A stretch of DNA of 64,000 bases, from positions 18,786,001 through 18,850,000 of the forward strand of contig JBANAY010000003.1 of assembly GCA_037952775.1 (NCBI GenBank), written 5' to 3'. The DNA is from Clonostachys chloroleuca. Lineage: Eukaryota > Ascomycota > Sordariomycetes > Hypocreales > Bionectriaceae. Shown here in pieces: positions 23,765 to 33,871 of the stretch. The stretch's first letter is position 1. Each line of letters begins with the position of its first letter. A program made the position numbers and the translations under genes. The notes under the pieces were generated by a model that was not told the DNA's origin, searched no databases, and was given only the letters and a program-made list of their open reading frames with translations.

Positions 23765-25113
23765 ATGAACTCACAAGGCCCCAGCGAGGTGTCGCCGGAG
23801 ACAATGCAGGCGCGCATTCAGCAGGCGCGTCGCGAAGCAGAGACTCTCAAGGACAGGATCAAGAGAAAGAAGGATGAGCTCGCCGACACCACCTGTACGT
23901 GTCTCTGCAATTGGGCTTACCAACAACGAGCCAACACCCCCTTTGCTTCGTGTTCCATATACTAACCCTCCATGATCAATCCAGTACGCGCCGTCGCTCA
24001 ACAGGCTCATGAGCCAATCCCTAAGAACCAGCTGATGAAGGCCAAGCGGACGCTCAAGGGTCACTTGGCCAAGATTTACGCCATGCATTGGTCGACAGAC
24101 CGAAGACACCTCGTCTCTGCATCTCAGGACGGCAAGCTCATCATCTGGGACGCCTACACCACCAACAAAGTCCACGCCATCCCTCTCCGGTCATCCTGGG
24201 TCATGACCTGCGCCTACGCTCCCAGCGGCAATTTCGTTGCTTGCGGTGGTCTCGACAATATTTGCTCAATTTACAACCTGAACCAGCAGCGCGATGGTCC
24301 CACGCGTGTCGCCAGGGAACTTTCGGGACATGCAGGATACCTCTCTTGCTGCCGCTTCATTAATGACCGTAGCATCCTCACCTCCTCCGGTGACATGACC
24401 TGCATGCGGTGGGATATCGAGACGGGCCAGAAGGTGACCGAGTTCGCCGACCACCTGGGAGACGTCATGAGCATCAGCCTGAACCCCACGAACCAAAACA
24501 CATTCATCTCCGGCGCCTGTGACGCTTTCGCCAAGATGTGGGATATCCGTGCTGGAAAGGCCGTTCAGACATTTGCTGGTCACGAATCGGATATCAATGC
24601 CATCCAATTCTTCCCTGATGGGCACTCTTTTGTCACAGGATCCGACGATGCCACCTGCCGTCTGTTCGATATCCGTGCTGATCGCGAGCTTAATCTCTAC
24701 GGCGTAAGTTGAATGTCGCGCATTCCCGTGTCGTCAAAGACTAACATTTCCTCCAGTCTGAATCTATTCTATGCGGCATCACATCCGTCGCTACCTCCGT
24801 ATCAGGCCGTCTATTGTTCGCTGGTTACGACGACTTCGAGTGCAAGGTACGTTTTTTCTCAGCGTGGAGACGGATTACCAGTGGCTTTGTATGGAGTACT
24901 AACATGGATCAACTTAGGTCTGGGACGTGACTCGTGGTGAGAAGGTTGGCTCTCTCGTTGGACACGACAACCGCGTGAGCTGCTTGGGAGTCAGCAACGA
25001 CGGAATCAGCCTGTGCACAGGTTCCTGGGATTCACTGGTAAGCATTTGACGTCACATTGAGATGAAGAATCCAACTAACGCGTGTTGTGCAGCTGAAAAT
25101 CTGGGCGTACTAA
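23765..25113 (+). CDS. gnb-1: Heterotrimeric G protein beta subunit
   Basis: Five exons (23765-23894, 23985-24703, 24757-24846, 24918-25037, 25093-25113) give 359 residues, the usual length for filamentous-fungal G-beta. An N-terminal helix (residues about 14-45, rich in Arg, Lys and Glu) pairs with G-gamma. Seven WD40 blades follow, recognisable from [79 protein letters not shown] and [12 protein letters not shown], ending in the invariant SLLKIWAY. It binds the G-alpha subunits at the plasma membrane. In related fungi it controls mating, conidiation and virulence. The last exon encodes only six residues plus the stop, LKIWAY. The match to the conserved fungal sequence is close to complete. 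Confidence 0.97.
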
Positions 25114-27510
25114 GTCGCGCCTTTAATCGATTGATGGAAATCCTGTCTAAATCTATGAAACCAATCCGTGCTGCGACCACATTTGTCCGACTATCTGCCA
25201 CCGATCAGCTACGATCTCCTAATTATCCAGAGCGAGCATACCGATGACGCTTATCCAGCCATGCGACTATTGACACGCATGACGACTTGACGAAATCCGT
25301 ACCTTTTCATCACATACCGCTTTTCTTTTCCCTTTGATCGACGAACGAATCCCATCCTAGCCACGAAGCCGCAATAGTGCTCCACTACCGCGATCAGTCT
25401 TCATATGGAGGTCGGCCTACACAATACCTCCTCATTATTTTTCCCTTGACTTGTTCTCTCCGTCGCAACGCTTGAGATGCGGCTTGCCTATGGTGCTAGG
25501 CGCTTGTATTACATGACGGTTTATTTCTGTTGTTCTTTTTACTATTTCCTTGCGTCTCCGATTAGTCCGGTCATCCCTTCGTGGCGGTGGCTCTTGAAAC
25601 TACTTGTTTTGTTTCATTCTGTCCCACCAGAAAGCCTGAAACAAAAGAAAAAAACTTATTACAGTGGTTGTTGTCGGAACAAAACAGGCTGTCGCCCAGA
25701 ACTCAAGAAGTGGGTGGTGGGTGTGTGGCGACCGCATTGGCAATGAGGAGGTGCCTCAAGATAATACACTACGATGATCCCCTAACTTCTCAATGACCCT
25801 TGTCCCTGTTCGTTTGTGGATAATTTACAATGTGGTCTCAATAGTGCTGTGGGTGAAAATGGGGAGGAAAGAGGGAGGGCCGGGAAACTGCAGGTTTCCC
25901 GGATATCTGTGGACGTACGAAGGAGGGTGGGGTTTGTTGCGAGAAGGATGCTCTTTGAACGAAATACGAGTGACGGTGTGGAGGATACTATACCACGGGA
26001 GAGGTGTTTTGTCTCTTTTGACTTATTTCTTGCCTTGCTCTCTTTCCATTTTGTCGCTGATGGTTGCTTAACCCTCGGTTTCTTTTCTCTTCTCTGTATT
26101 CTGGTTCTGACTGAGACTTTCGCAAAAAAAAGTTCAAAATATGAGAGAAACGTGTTTGTGCCCAATGCTTGTGGTTCGCTCCCCTGGGGTAGGACACTGC
26201 GTGATCGTTAATTTGGTGCCTCTGAGCGAAGAGAGACTCGGTTTGTGTGTTGGTATATCTAATGTGCACATAATGAGATGTATATGGATGATGGTGTCTA
26301 TATCTGGTGAGGATACCTATTCCTATCGTTCTGTTGTCGGTCACACGCGGGGCGCCATCTACGAATAGAGGTGCCAGTAATTGCTCTCAATGACATGCGG
26401 TTGGGCTTTGCTTGACCTAAGTGAAAGATACAATACTATGCTCTACAGTGTCACGGGCCATATCTATTTCGCGATGCGCTTCCCCAGTGTGGTTGTCACA
26501 CATTGTCAATCAAATCAAACGCGTCGGGGGCGTAGGTGCTCACCTCGCTCGGACTCGATGTTGGTTCTCGGCGAGTGACGAATAATGCCAAGGACGGGGT
26601 AAACTAATTTGCCGCAAAGCGAAGGTGACATGTATGCATGAGGGGTCCTTCGAACTATTGGCGTTAATGCATGTGATTCCGATCGGATATTACGACCCTC
26701 GCTGACTGTTAAAGGTATCGCCGAGTGCGGTCGATTGCGGCTATCCGGTAGTAGGTACATGGGATTTCGAGCCGTGTATTTAATCAGATGGATGGATAAG
26801 TGGTATTCGCGATCCCTTTGAGGACGGCACTCATTTTAAACTCTTGGTAGCGGAATTTCGGCAAGGTATGTCCGGCACAATTGCAAAGAACTCTTGAGTC
26901 GTCTGGTTTCTTTACACAGCGGAACCTGATTGAAGTATGTGACTCTGACCTTGCGCGAGTATTATCCGATCCATGTTTTCCGTGGCTAGGAGAGAAACGA
27001 GGCATCTGCGAATCCCATGCTTGTTAGACCTCGCTGTAGGGTAGGTAGGTGCGCATGGGAATGGAGGTAGACTGTGGGCTCACCTTACAGCCGCTGTAGA
27101 ATGATGGTATGCGTGTGATTGCCGTAGCGGGTGGTGAGCTTGTTCGCCTTATGCCCCACGTCAAGCGCTCCCACTAAAGGAGCGGGGGACATAGCTATTG
27201 GCTAGGTAGTCTTGCTAGAGGTCCAAGCTGCTCTATCCTCAATCAACTCATTCATTCTTACCGTTCACATGCAACGCCGTGCGTGAACTGATATCACAGC
27301 CTCCAACTGCCCCTCCCGCCAGAAGGCCTTGGATATCCCATTGGAGCTCACCTCGGTGCTCTGGGTCTTGCTACGACTCTTATTTTACCTGCAACATTCT
27401 GCCTGCATCTCTTTCGCCATATCAAGTGAAACACAAGCCGATTTCGCTTAACCTTGCAACCATCGACCGCCGCCTCGAGCTCGCACGACAGCCAAGAAAA
27501 GCAGCCCAAG
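25114..27510. other. Long 3' flank and intergenic interval
   Basis: About 2.4 kb without a supportable gene. The first few hundred bases are T- and C-rich and probably belong to the G-beta 3' untranslated region. GGTAGGTAGGTGCG at about 27041 is another copy of the TAGGTAGG-type motif. The last 200 bp are C-rich leader sequence of the next gene. Confidence 0.55.
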
Positions 27511-28266
27511 ATGTCCCTGCCGTCCCAGCACCCGCCGCTCCTCCTCACAAAGCGCCTCACGAGCTTCCTACACGCCAACCAGACCTCCCAACTGCCGACC
27601 CTACTCGTCGCCACCCAGACGGGCAAGCTCCTCGCCCACGCGAGCCCGAACCCCGTCTCCCTCCTCCGCACACATGCAACCGTGGCAGCGTCGCTGTTCG
27701 CAATCCACACCTCCTCAGCCCCCGCCCTGTCCGCCGCCCTGCCCGGCGGAGCGCACACGCCCGAGGGAATCCCCAGCTCTCCCCTACGCGGGGACGACTA
27801 CGACGATGATAACGACGCAGACACATACGACGAACAGGAAGAGGGAGAGGAAGAGGACAACCGCGGCAGGCCGAGACCCCGGCCAGTGGCGCCGGACCCG
27901 TTGAAGCCAGCCACCATCACCGTCCAGCTCAGCGGAGGCACCGTGCTCATCCGCCGCCTCAAGTGCGGCCTGCTCTTCGTGTGCGTCGGCCCGCCCTCGG
28001 CCGACCACGGGGACCACCACCTCCACCCGGTGCAGCACCTCGACGGCGGCGAGCTCGTCACCGCCGCCGCCGCCCTCGCCGTGTCCACGAGCCCCAGCGA
28101 GGTGGCCAGCCAGATCAGCGTGGGCGGGCAGTCCACCTCGAGCCACGACAGCGTCGGCGCCGCCATGGTCGTGGCGATGCGGAGGCAGGCCTCCGACCTG
28201 GCCAGGTGGCTCGACGACAAGCTCGGGACGCTGGCCGTACCCGAGGAGGGCGTCGGCGCAGACTGA
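27511..28266 (+). CDS. Roadblock/LC7-like (LAMTOR- or Ego-type) protein
   Basis: A single exon of 251 residues. The N-terminal part (LLTKRLTSFLHAN...LPTLLVATQTGKLLAHASP, then RTHATVAASLFAIH) has the helix-strand-strand-helix pattern of a Roadblock/LC7 domain, and the second half of the fold resumes at ATITVQLSGGTVLIRRLKCGLLFVCVG. Between them lies an acidic, low-complexity insert (residues about 93-116, mostly Asp and Glu). Such proteins build the LAMTOR/Ego scaffold for TORC1 signalling at the vacuole or lysosome, or regulate small GTPases and dynein. The sequence does not show which. An Ala- and Ser-rich C-terminal tail ends in a helical segment (MVVAMRRQASDLARWLDDKLG). The ATG at 27511 is the first one in frame; the open frame upstream starts from a non-ATG codon. 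The fold call is inference from pattern. Confidence 0.6.
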   Translation: MSLPSQHPPLLLTKRLTSFLHANQTSQLPTLLVATQTGKLLAHASPNPVSLLRTHATVAASLFAIHTSSAPALSAALPGGAHTPEGIPSSPLRGDDYDDDNDADTYDEQEEGEEEDNRGRPRPRPVAPDPLKPATITVQLSGGTVLIRRLKCGLLFVCVGPPSADHGDHHLHPVQHLDGGELVTAAAALAVSTSPSEVASQISVGGQSTSSHDSVGAAMVVAMRRQASDLARWLDDKLGTLAVPEEGVGAD

Positions 28267-28728
28267 GGGAAGTCTGACGAGCCGAGGATGGGGGAGGTCT
28301 TTTTTTTTTTTTTTTGACCCTGATGTTTTCAACGTGGCATGGGCGTTTCAGGGGAGAGATATATCAACTCGCATGGCTTGTTGACTTTGGGACGCATATT
28401 AATGATCGGACAATTCTTTTTCTTTTTTTCTTCTCGCATGGTAGCGTTCATGACGAATACAATAGACTTGGAACCTTTTTGAAAGCTGAATGCTTGAATC
28501 TAATTACATACTTGGTATCTTTTTGTTGTTCTACAATGATGTTGTGCTGTAGAAGTGCTGAAATAACTAGTTACACGAGGAAATGATGGAAAAAAAATGT
28601 CGATAACTTGCGCTCATAATACTCCAATACCAACGCCGTTTTGATGCAAAACCCAACACACCTCACCATGATCCACCACGAGTCTTCTCCCCTAGCTGAA
28701 ATATCGTCTCTTTATAGGGCGGGAGTGG
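28267..28728. other. Convergent 3' flank with a T16 run
   Basis: This interval lies between the stop codons of two genes facing each other. It holds a run of 16 T residues (28300-28315) and other T-rich stretches that suit 3' untranslated regions. No gene is seen. Confidence 0.7.
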
Positions 28729-30646
28729 TTATTCAATGCTCATGCGCATGATGCCCTCGTTGGTATCTACCATGCCTTGGAAGCCGACCCTCCCTTTGCC
28801 ATTCATTCTGGCGCCAGAGGTAGGGTTCGTGGACGCACCGCCATTGCTCCCGGACTCGCTTGGGGCGCTGCTACCGTTCTTCTCCCCACTGTTGCTGCTT
28901 GGCCTGGAGTGCAGGTGGCCCGCGTCTCGCTGCATTGGGCTTTGTACGAGTGGGGAGTTGTGCACGCTCATGCCTGGACTGACGGCACGACGTTTGAAGC
29001 TGACAGGGTCGAAGTCACTGTCACGGCGGCGTTTGTTGTTGATCCGACGTGTGATCTCCGCAGCGCTCGGTGGTTGGTTTTGCGGGAACTGCATTTCTTG
29101 TCGGATTTGAGCGAAGCCAGGGGCTACAGCCAGTGAAGGCGAGTCCATTGATATATCATCGTAGATATTTGATGCGGAACCCCGCGGCACTATTTGAAGA
29201 GCCAAGGGTGGCGGGCTCGACCTGCTCCCGTTGACGCTCCCGCTATCGGAAAAGGTATCCCAGAAGTTCTTGCCCTTGGAATTTTTCATCGCTTGTTGTT
29301 TGAAGCTGCTGGATAGACCGAGAGCCAGATCTCCCATCATGTCATCCTCGGGAATGTCGTCTAGATTCTCTTGATTGGGTGAAGAAAGACCGGGGGCAAT
29401 GGTGGACGTTGGGTTTTCTGCTGATGGGACGGGCGGTGCCCTACGAGGCTCTAGCACATCGCTTTCACGAACTTGTTTGACCACCTCCGCTTCGCGTTTG
29501 AACTCGGCTTCGGCTGGTGCACCCTCCTCTGCAAGGACTGCTCTGATCCGGGCAAAAGTCTTCGTCTTGGGCTGTGCAACTAGTTAGCAATCATGCCTTC
29601 CTGGTATATAATTGTTTTCCTGCGACTCACCAACATATTTCCCCTCCTTGTCACTGCGCGACGAATAACATTCCTTGAACCATCGCTACTCGTCCCATCA
29701 CCTTCGTTCCCTTTGTTGTTTTCATCGGCGGCATCTGCTATGTGCAATTGGTTTGCCTGCCAACTAATGCTTTCTCGTCTGGCATTGGTGGCAGCGTTGT
29801 TCGGAGGTGAGTTGGAGATGCTCGAGCCCCCGCTGTTGAACCCTATCCCCATGGGGACGCGTGCCTTCTTCTTGATATGTTTGCGGTGTCTTTGGCGCTG
29901 TTGGAAGCTCATCAAGCTCCCTGCTGCTGGTGACCCGAATGGAGGCTGGCCCACACTTGAAATCGTCCTATGTACTTGGGGTGTCATGACGAAGTTATCC
30001 TCCATATCTTCGTCCATCGGGTCGTCTTCATCCGAGGAACTGGACGAGTCGGAGCCAACGGCATGCGCACTACCCAGCGAGTGGCTGAGATTCATCCGCT
30101 CCCGATCTCCCATCATTGACCAAAGTGACGATGATACCTGCTCCGGACCTCCAAAGTCGCCCCGACGAGCCGGGATGTTCATTGCCTTGCCGGCCATTGT
30201 CGGCGATGCATCCGGCGAAGACTGCCCAGCCAGAGTCGAGTGGTGAAGACTTGTCGCAGCCCGGGAGAAATCCAGGCCGCGCGACCGTCGAGGGACGATA
30301 TTGGTAGGGGATGCATAGATATGGGAGTTGTCAACCTGGGGAGACAGAGGGGCGGCCTTGATGTAAGCGCTTGAGGTAGCGGGCGGCGGAGTGAACTCTC
30401 TCGTGGGCATCTGGAGCGACAGACCACTAGGGGGAACTCTGGACGCCGGGGCGTCACCGGTGTTGTGATATCCCGGAGGCCGCTGTCATCTTTCGAGGTT
30501 CGTCGGGATAGATCGCCGAAATTAGGTAGGGAGGGGATTTTAATCGGTGTGCTTCCGCCGTCAGAGAGCGATCGGCGACTCTTGGACTTTGCGATTGGCG
30601 ATGGGCCAAGAGCCGGTAAGCTATTATCTGGTTTGGGAACTTCCAT
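28729..30646 (-). CDS. Nif1-like cell-cycle-regulator-type protein, frame broken once in this sequence
   Basis: Two exons, 30646-29631 and 29571-28729, joined at RRGNML|PKTKTFARIRAVLAEEG, the best conserved part. This signature recalls proteins annotated in filamentous fungi as mitotic inhibitor Nif1-like (S. pombe Nif1 acts on the Nim1 kinase); I hold that name loosely. Most of the protein is low-complexity and Ser/Pro-rich (SDSSSSSDEDDPMDEDMED; basic RQRHRKHIKKKAR), so probably disordered and phosphorylated. The N-terminal part (KSKSRRSLSDGG, TPRRPEFP) is in another frame from the next part (SGLSLQMPTREF). The switch falls in a five-C run (30430-30434 as G on the plus strand). One extra base gives an exact 620 codons. 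No intron fits there. A shorter model could start at MPTREF (30410) but would lose the clearly coding N-terminus. Confidence 0.7.
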
Positions 30647-31434
30647 GTCGAGATCTCGGCAAGAACTGAGTAAGCGTTAGAGATTGGAGGTGTTTTCTAT
30701 CTGTATTTGCCTGCATGCAGCGTCAAAATGACGTCGCGATGACTTGAGATCATCGGTTCGTGGTAGCCAGGTGTAGCTGCGGAGGATTCCCACGTCGATT
30801 TGGAGAAGTGGCACGGTTGCGCAGGTATAGAGATTGCTGAGATCAAGTGGGCGTAAATTTGGATGGATTAGACCAGGCTCGGGGAACAAGAGATCGGAAT
30901 TGCCTGGGAAAGTCTGCTTCCGCAATTCATTATTCAGAAAGATATGGTTGGCGGTGGTGGAGAGAATGAGAGAGCCAGAGGGCGGTGGGAGGTGATATGG
31001 GGAATTGGACGCGCCATTGACACTGGCATGGATTTTGGAGTACTTCACAGAGGCCAGCGGTTACCAACAGGAACAAGCAGGTGGTCCTGGGTGCTGTTAT
31101 CGATAGTGGTGGGGCAGTTCTGGTTGTTTACGCCAGTGGCTTCTCAATTAGCGAGTGACGGAATGGCATGCCTGCTACAGCGCTGGATGGAAGACCCATC
31201 GTCCATGGATCAAGGGTCGAGGCTCATGGGTCAAGCAATCGAGATAGGTGGGGTCCAGCCCAGTTGTGTTTGGTTGACGTAGAGTTGCACATGCAAATAG
31301 CGGGTGGGCTGGTGGGCGCTTGTTGGGCAAGGTCCATTACGATCTCGGGTTTTAGGGATGGAGGCCGAACAGAATGCTCCAGCGTGCTTGGTCTCCGCAA
31401 TCTTGCTCGTAGATTCTGCCAGCTCCAATTCCAG
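30647..31434. other. Divergent promoter region
   Basis: This lies between the starts of the Nif1-like gene (leftward) and the glyoxalase I gene (rightward). It should hold both promoters. Open frames of about 120 codons on either strand show no family features. Confidence 0.6.
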
Positions 31435-32884
31435 ATGAGTGCTTTTCAAGCATTGAGACGTCTGCGAGCCATCCAGAGCTTCTTAATCCGCCCAAGCACC
31501 GCCGCTGCAACCTCTGTCCCCAACCCAACCAGCAAGTACCCGCGCTCAAATCAAGGTTCCCCGCGTGCATTTCGCTCGTGTCGCTGTGCTGGGGCTGACC
31601 TCTCATTCTCTCCTCAGCAGCGAATCAGACTCGCCGTTTAGCAACCATGGCGGCTACCAAGACAGACAACTACAAGTTCAACCACACCATGTAAGAGCTG
31701 GGGGGATGTACAATGATGATCGTGCTTATTAACCCATTGACAGGATCCGAGTCAAGGATCCCAAGGAGTCGGGTAAGGCTAGCAGACAGCACCTTGATGT
31801 CCACCACAGCGTTTCTATTGGCTAATCAAAGGGCCCTTGGTCTCGTTCAAATAGTCAAGTTCTATGAATTCCTGGGCATGAGCCTCATTAAGAAGCTTGA
31901 GTTCCCCGAGGCCAAATTCGATCTCTACTTCCTGGGATACGACAGCCCAAACGCCCTCTCCCACGGCAGGTCTGTCTTTGACCGCGAAGGACTCATTGAG
32001 CTGACACACAACTATGGGACTGAAAACGATCCTGACTACCAGATCAACAATGGCAACAAGGAACCTCACCGTGGCTTCGGTCACACCTGTATCAGCGTAG
32101 ACTACATCCAGGCTGCTTGCAAGCGTCTCGAGGATGCTGGCTACAAGTTCCAGAAGAGGTTGGATGAGGGCCGCATGAAGTACATCGCCTTTGCCCTCGA
32201 TCCCGATGGCTACTGGGTTGAGATAATTGCCGATGGCAAGAAGACTCTTGAGGAGATGGCTGAAGTCAGGACGACTGATGTCTCTACCTACCGAATGGTA
32301 CGTTCCGAAATTTCAGCTCGAGTAAGACCTGTCCACCTCGGGCGGGCTAACATTCCCCTAGAACCACACCATGATCCGCGTCAAAGACATCAAGAAGTCA
32401 CTCGACTTCTACCAGAATACTCTGGGCATGTCTCTCCTGCGCACAATTGAGAACCCAGAGGCCAAGTTCAATCTGTACTTCCTCGGCTACCCAGGAGAGC
32501 AGGGTATCGAGGCAGATGGCATCACTAACCGCCGTGAGGGACTCCTCGAGCTTACCTGGAACTACGGCACTGAGAACGACGAGAACTTTGCCTATCACAA
32601 TGGAAATGACCAACCCCAGGGCTTCGGCCATATCTGTAGGTCTTATTGTGTCCCATAGAGAACTGCTTGCTCTTTTCCTCGGACGAATCACTGACCTTAT
32701 TGACCAAGGTGTGACGGTGGACAACATTGAAGCTGCATGCAAGCGCTTCGATGATTTGCAGACCAATTACAAGAAGAGGTTGACAGATGGCCGCATGAAG
32801 AATGTGGCATTCCTCCTTGACCCAGACAACTACTGGGTAGAAGTTGTCCAGAATGAGCGATTCACTGGCCAGGATAACTTCTGA
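31435..32884 (+). CDS. GLO1: Glyoxalase I (lactoylglutathione lyase), tandem-domain form with mitochondrial-type leader
   Basis: Six exons (31435-31555, 31618-31690, 31744-31772, 31855-32297, 32362-32635, 32709-32884) give 371 residues. The enzyme isomerises the methylglyoxal-glutathione hemithioacetal to S-lactoylglutathione. Two glyoxalase domains lie in tandem, each starting NHTMIRVKD. Each has the metal ligands in His-Glu/His-Glu pattern (NHTM, ELTHNYGTE, GFGHTC, YWVEII; then NHTM, ELTWNYGTE, GFGHIC, YWVEVV), as in yeast Glo1. The first exon encodes an Arg-, Ser- and Ala-rich, acid-free segment (MSAFQALRRLRAIQSFL...) spliced in frame to TRRLATMAATKTDNYKF. That looks like a mitochondrial presequence. 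The internal ATG at 31647 would give the ordinary cytosolic form. The first intron has a CTGAC branch-like site, though its donor (GTTCCC) is unusual. All phases agree. Confidence 0.92.
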
Positions 32885-33871
32885 GGGTCGTTCATTCCAT
32901 AAAGGGGTTTGTAGCTCAAGAGCCGTGGGACAACTGGGTAGCTAGCTTGTGTATGCAAGGCGCCAATGAACTCAGCACGCAGAGAACACGTTTCAGATCC
33001 TCTCACCTGGCCGTTTGTATGTAATGTGACGATAGAAAGGGATGTCCAGGGCACCTCCTGCATATGCATGGGAGTTGCACTTGCGAATGGCACACTGCAA
33101 GACAGCGGAGCGGCTATCGGTTTTGAGGGACCAAATGGCGCCTTTCCTGCATTTTCTCGGCTCCTAGGCCCGGATCCTCAAAGCGAGAGCCGTGCTCTGG
33201 ACGTTTTGCTGCCATTAGAGACGCCAATGGCGGGGGGCTCGTGTGCACTTCTCAACTAGAAACGAATCGCCACATGGTGCCGAGCGGGGGAAACTTAGCG
33301 TCTTCTCTCTTCTCTTCTCTCCCGAGACATGATAGGTCCTCTGCTGAGTCTCGCGCGGGGGTGGCTCATGCTGGTTGCAGGATGCGGTGAGCCCAAAACG
33401 TGGGGAAAGGTCAGGTTTCTTTGAATGCGGCTTGTACGTTTTATTGGCATACTGCCCAAACTCTAACCGCCTCGTGCTACTTCGCATTGTCGCACCCTTG
33501 CCAGCCCTCCTTTCCCGATGGAGCCGAGCTCGATGTTAACGTGGGGGGTAGACTGATGAAGCATCTTGAATAGGTAATGCCATTAGCTGAGCGGGATATG
33601 CCTCGATATCCCCCAACGCAGCCGCCTGCCGCTCCCTGTGATGCGTCAGCTTGGGGTGTGATTGTTCAAATTACTCCGGCAGTGTAAGTGTAATTGTGGG
33701 TGACACGCGCAGAGGTGAGGCCACAAATCCTCCGGGCGACGTCGTCACCACTTCCCAGCTTGTCTAACAATATGTATATCTGTTCCCCCTCAGACCTTTC
33801 CTCTTTCGCGCCCAAACCTTGCCATTCCACCTTACGTATCTACACAACTCGTCGTGTATTTGGCCCCCAAT
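32885..33871. other. Intergenic interval
   Basis: 3' flank of GLO1, then the promoter of the phosphoglycerate dehydrogenase gene. It has a CT-rich stretch at about 33300-33325 and a T- and C-rich leader just before 33872. No gene is seen. Confidence 0.65.

Noticed and set aside
27784..28332. 182-codon open frame on the minus strand
   Set aside because: Antisense to the Roadblock-like gene in a GC-rich stretch; composition effect.
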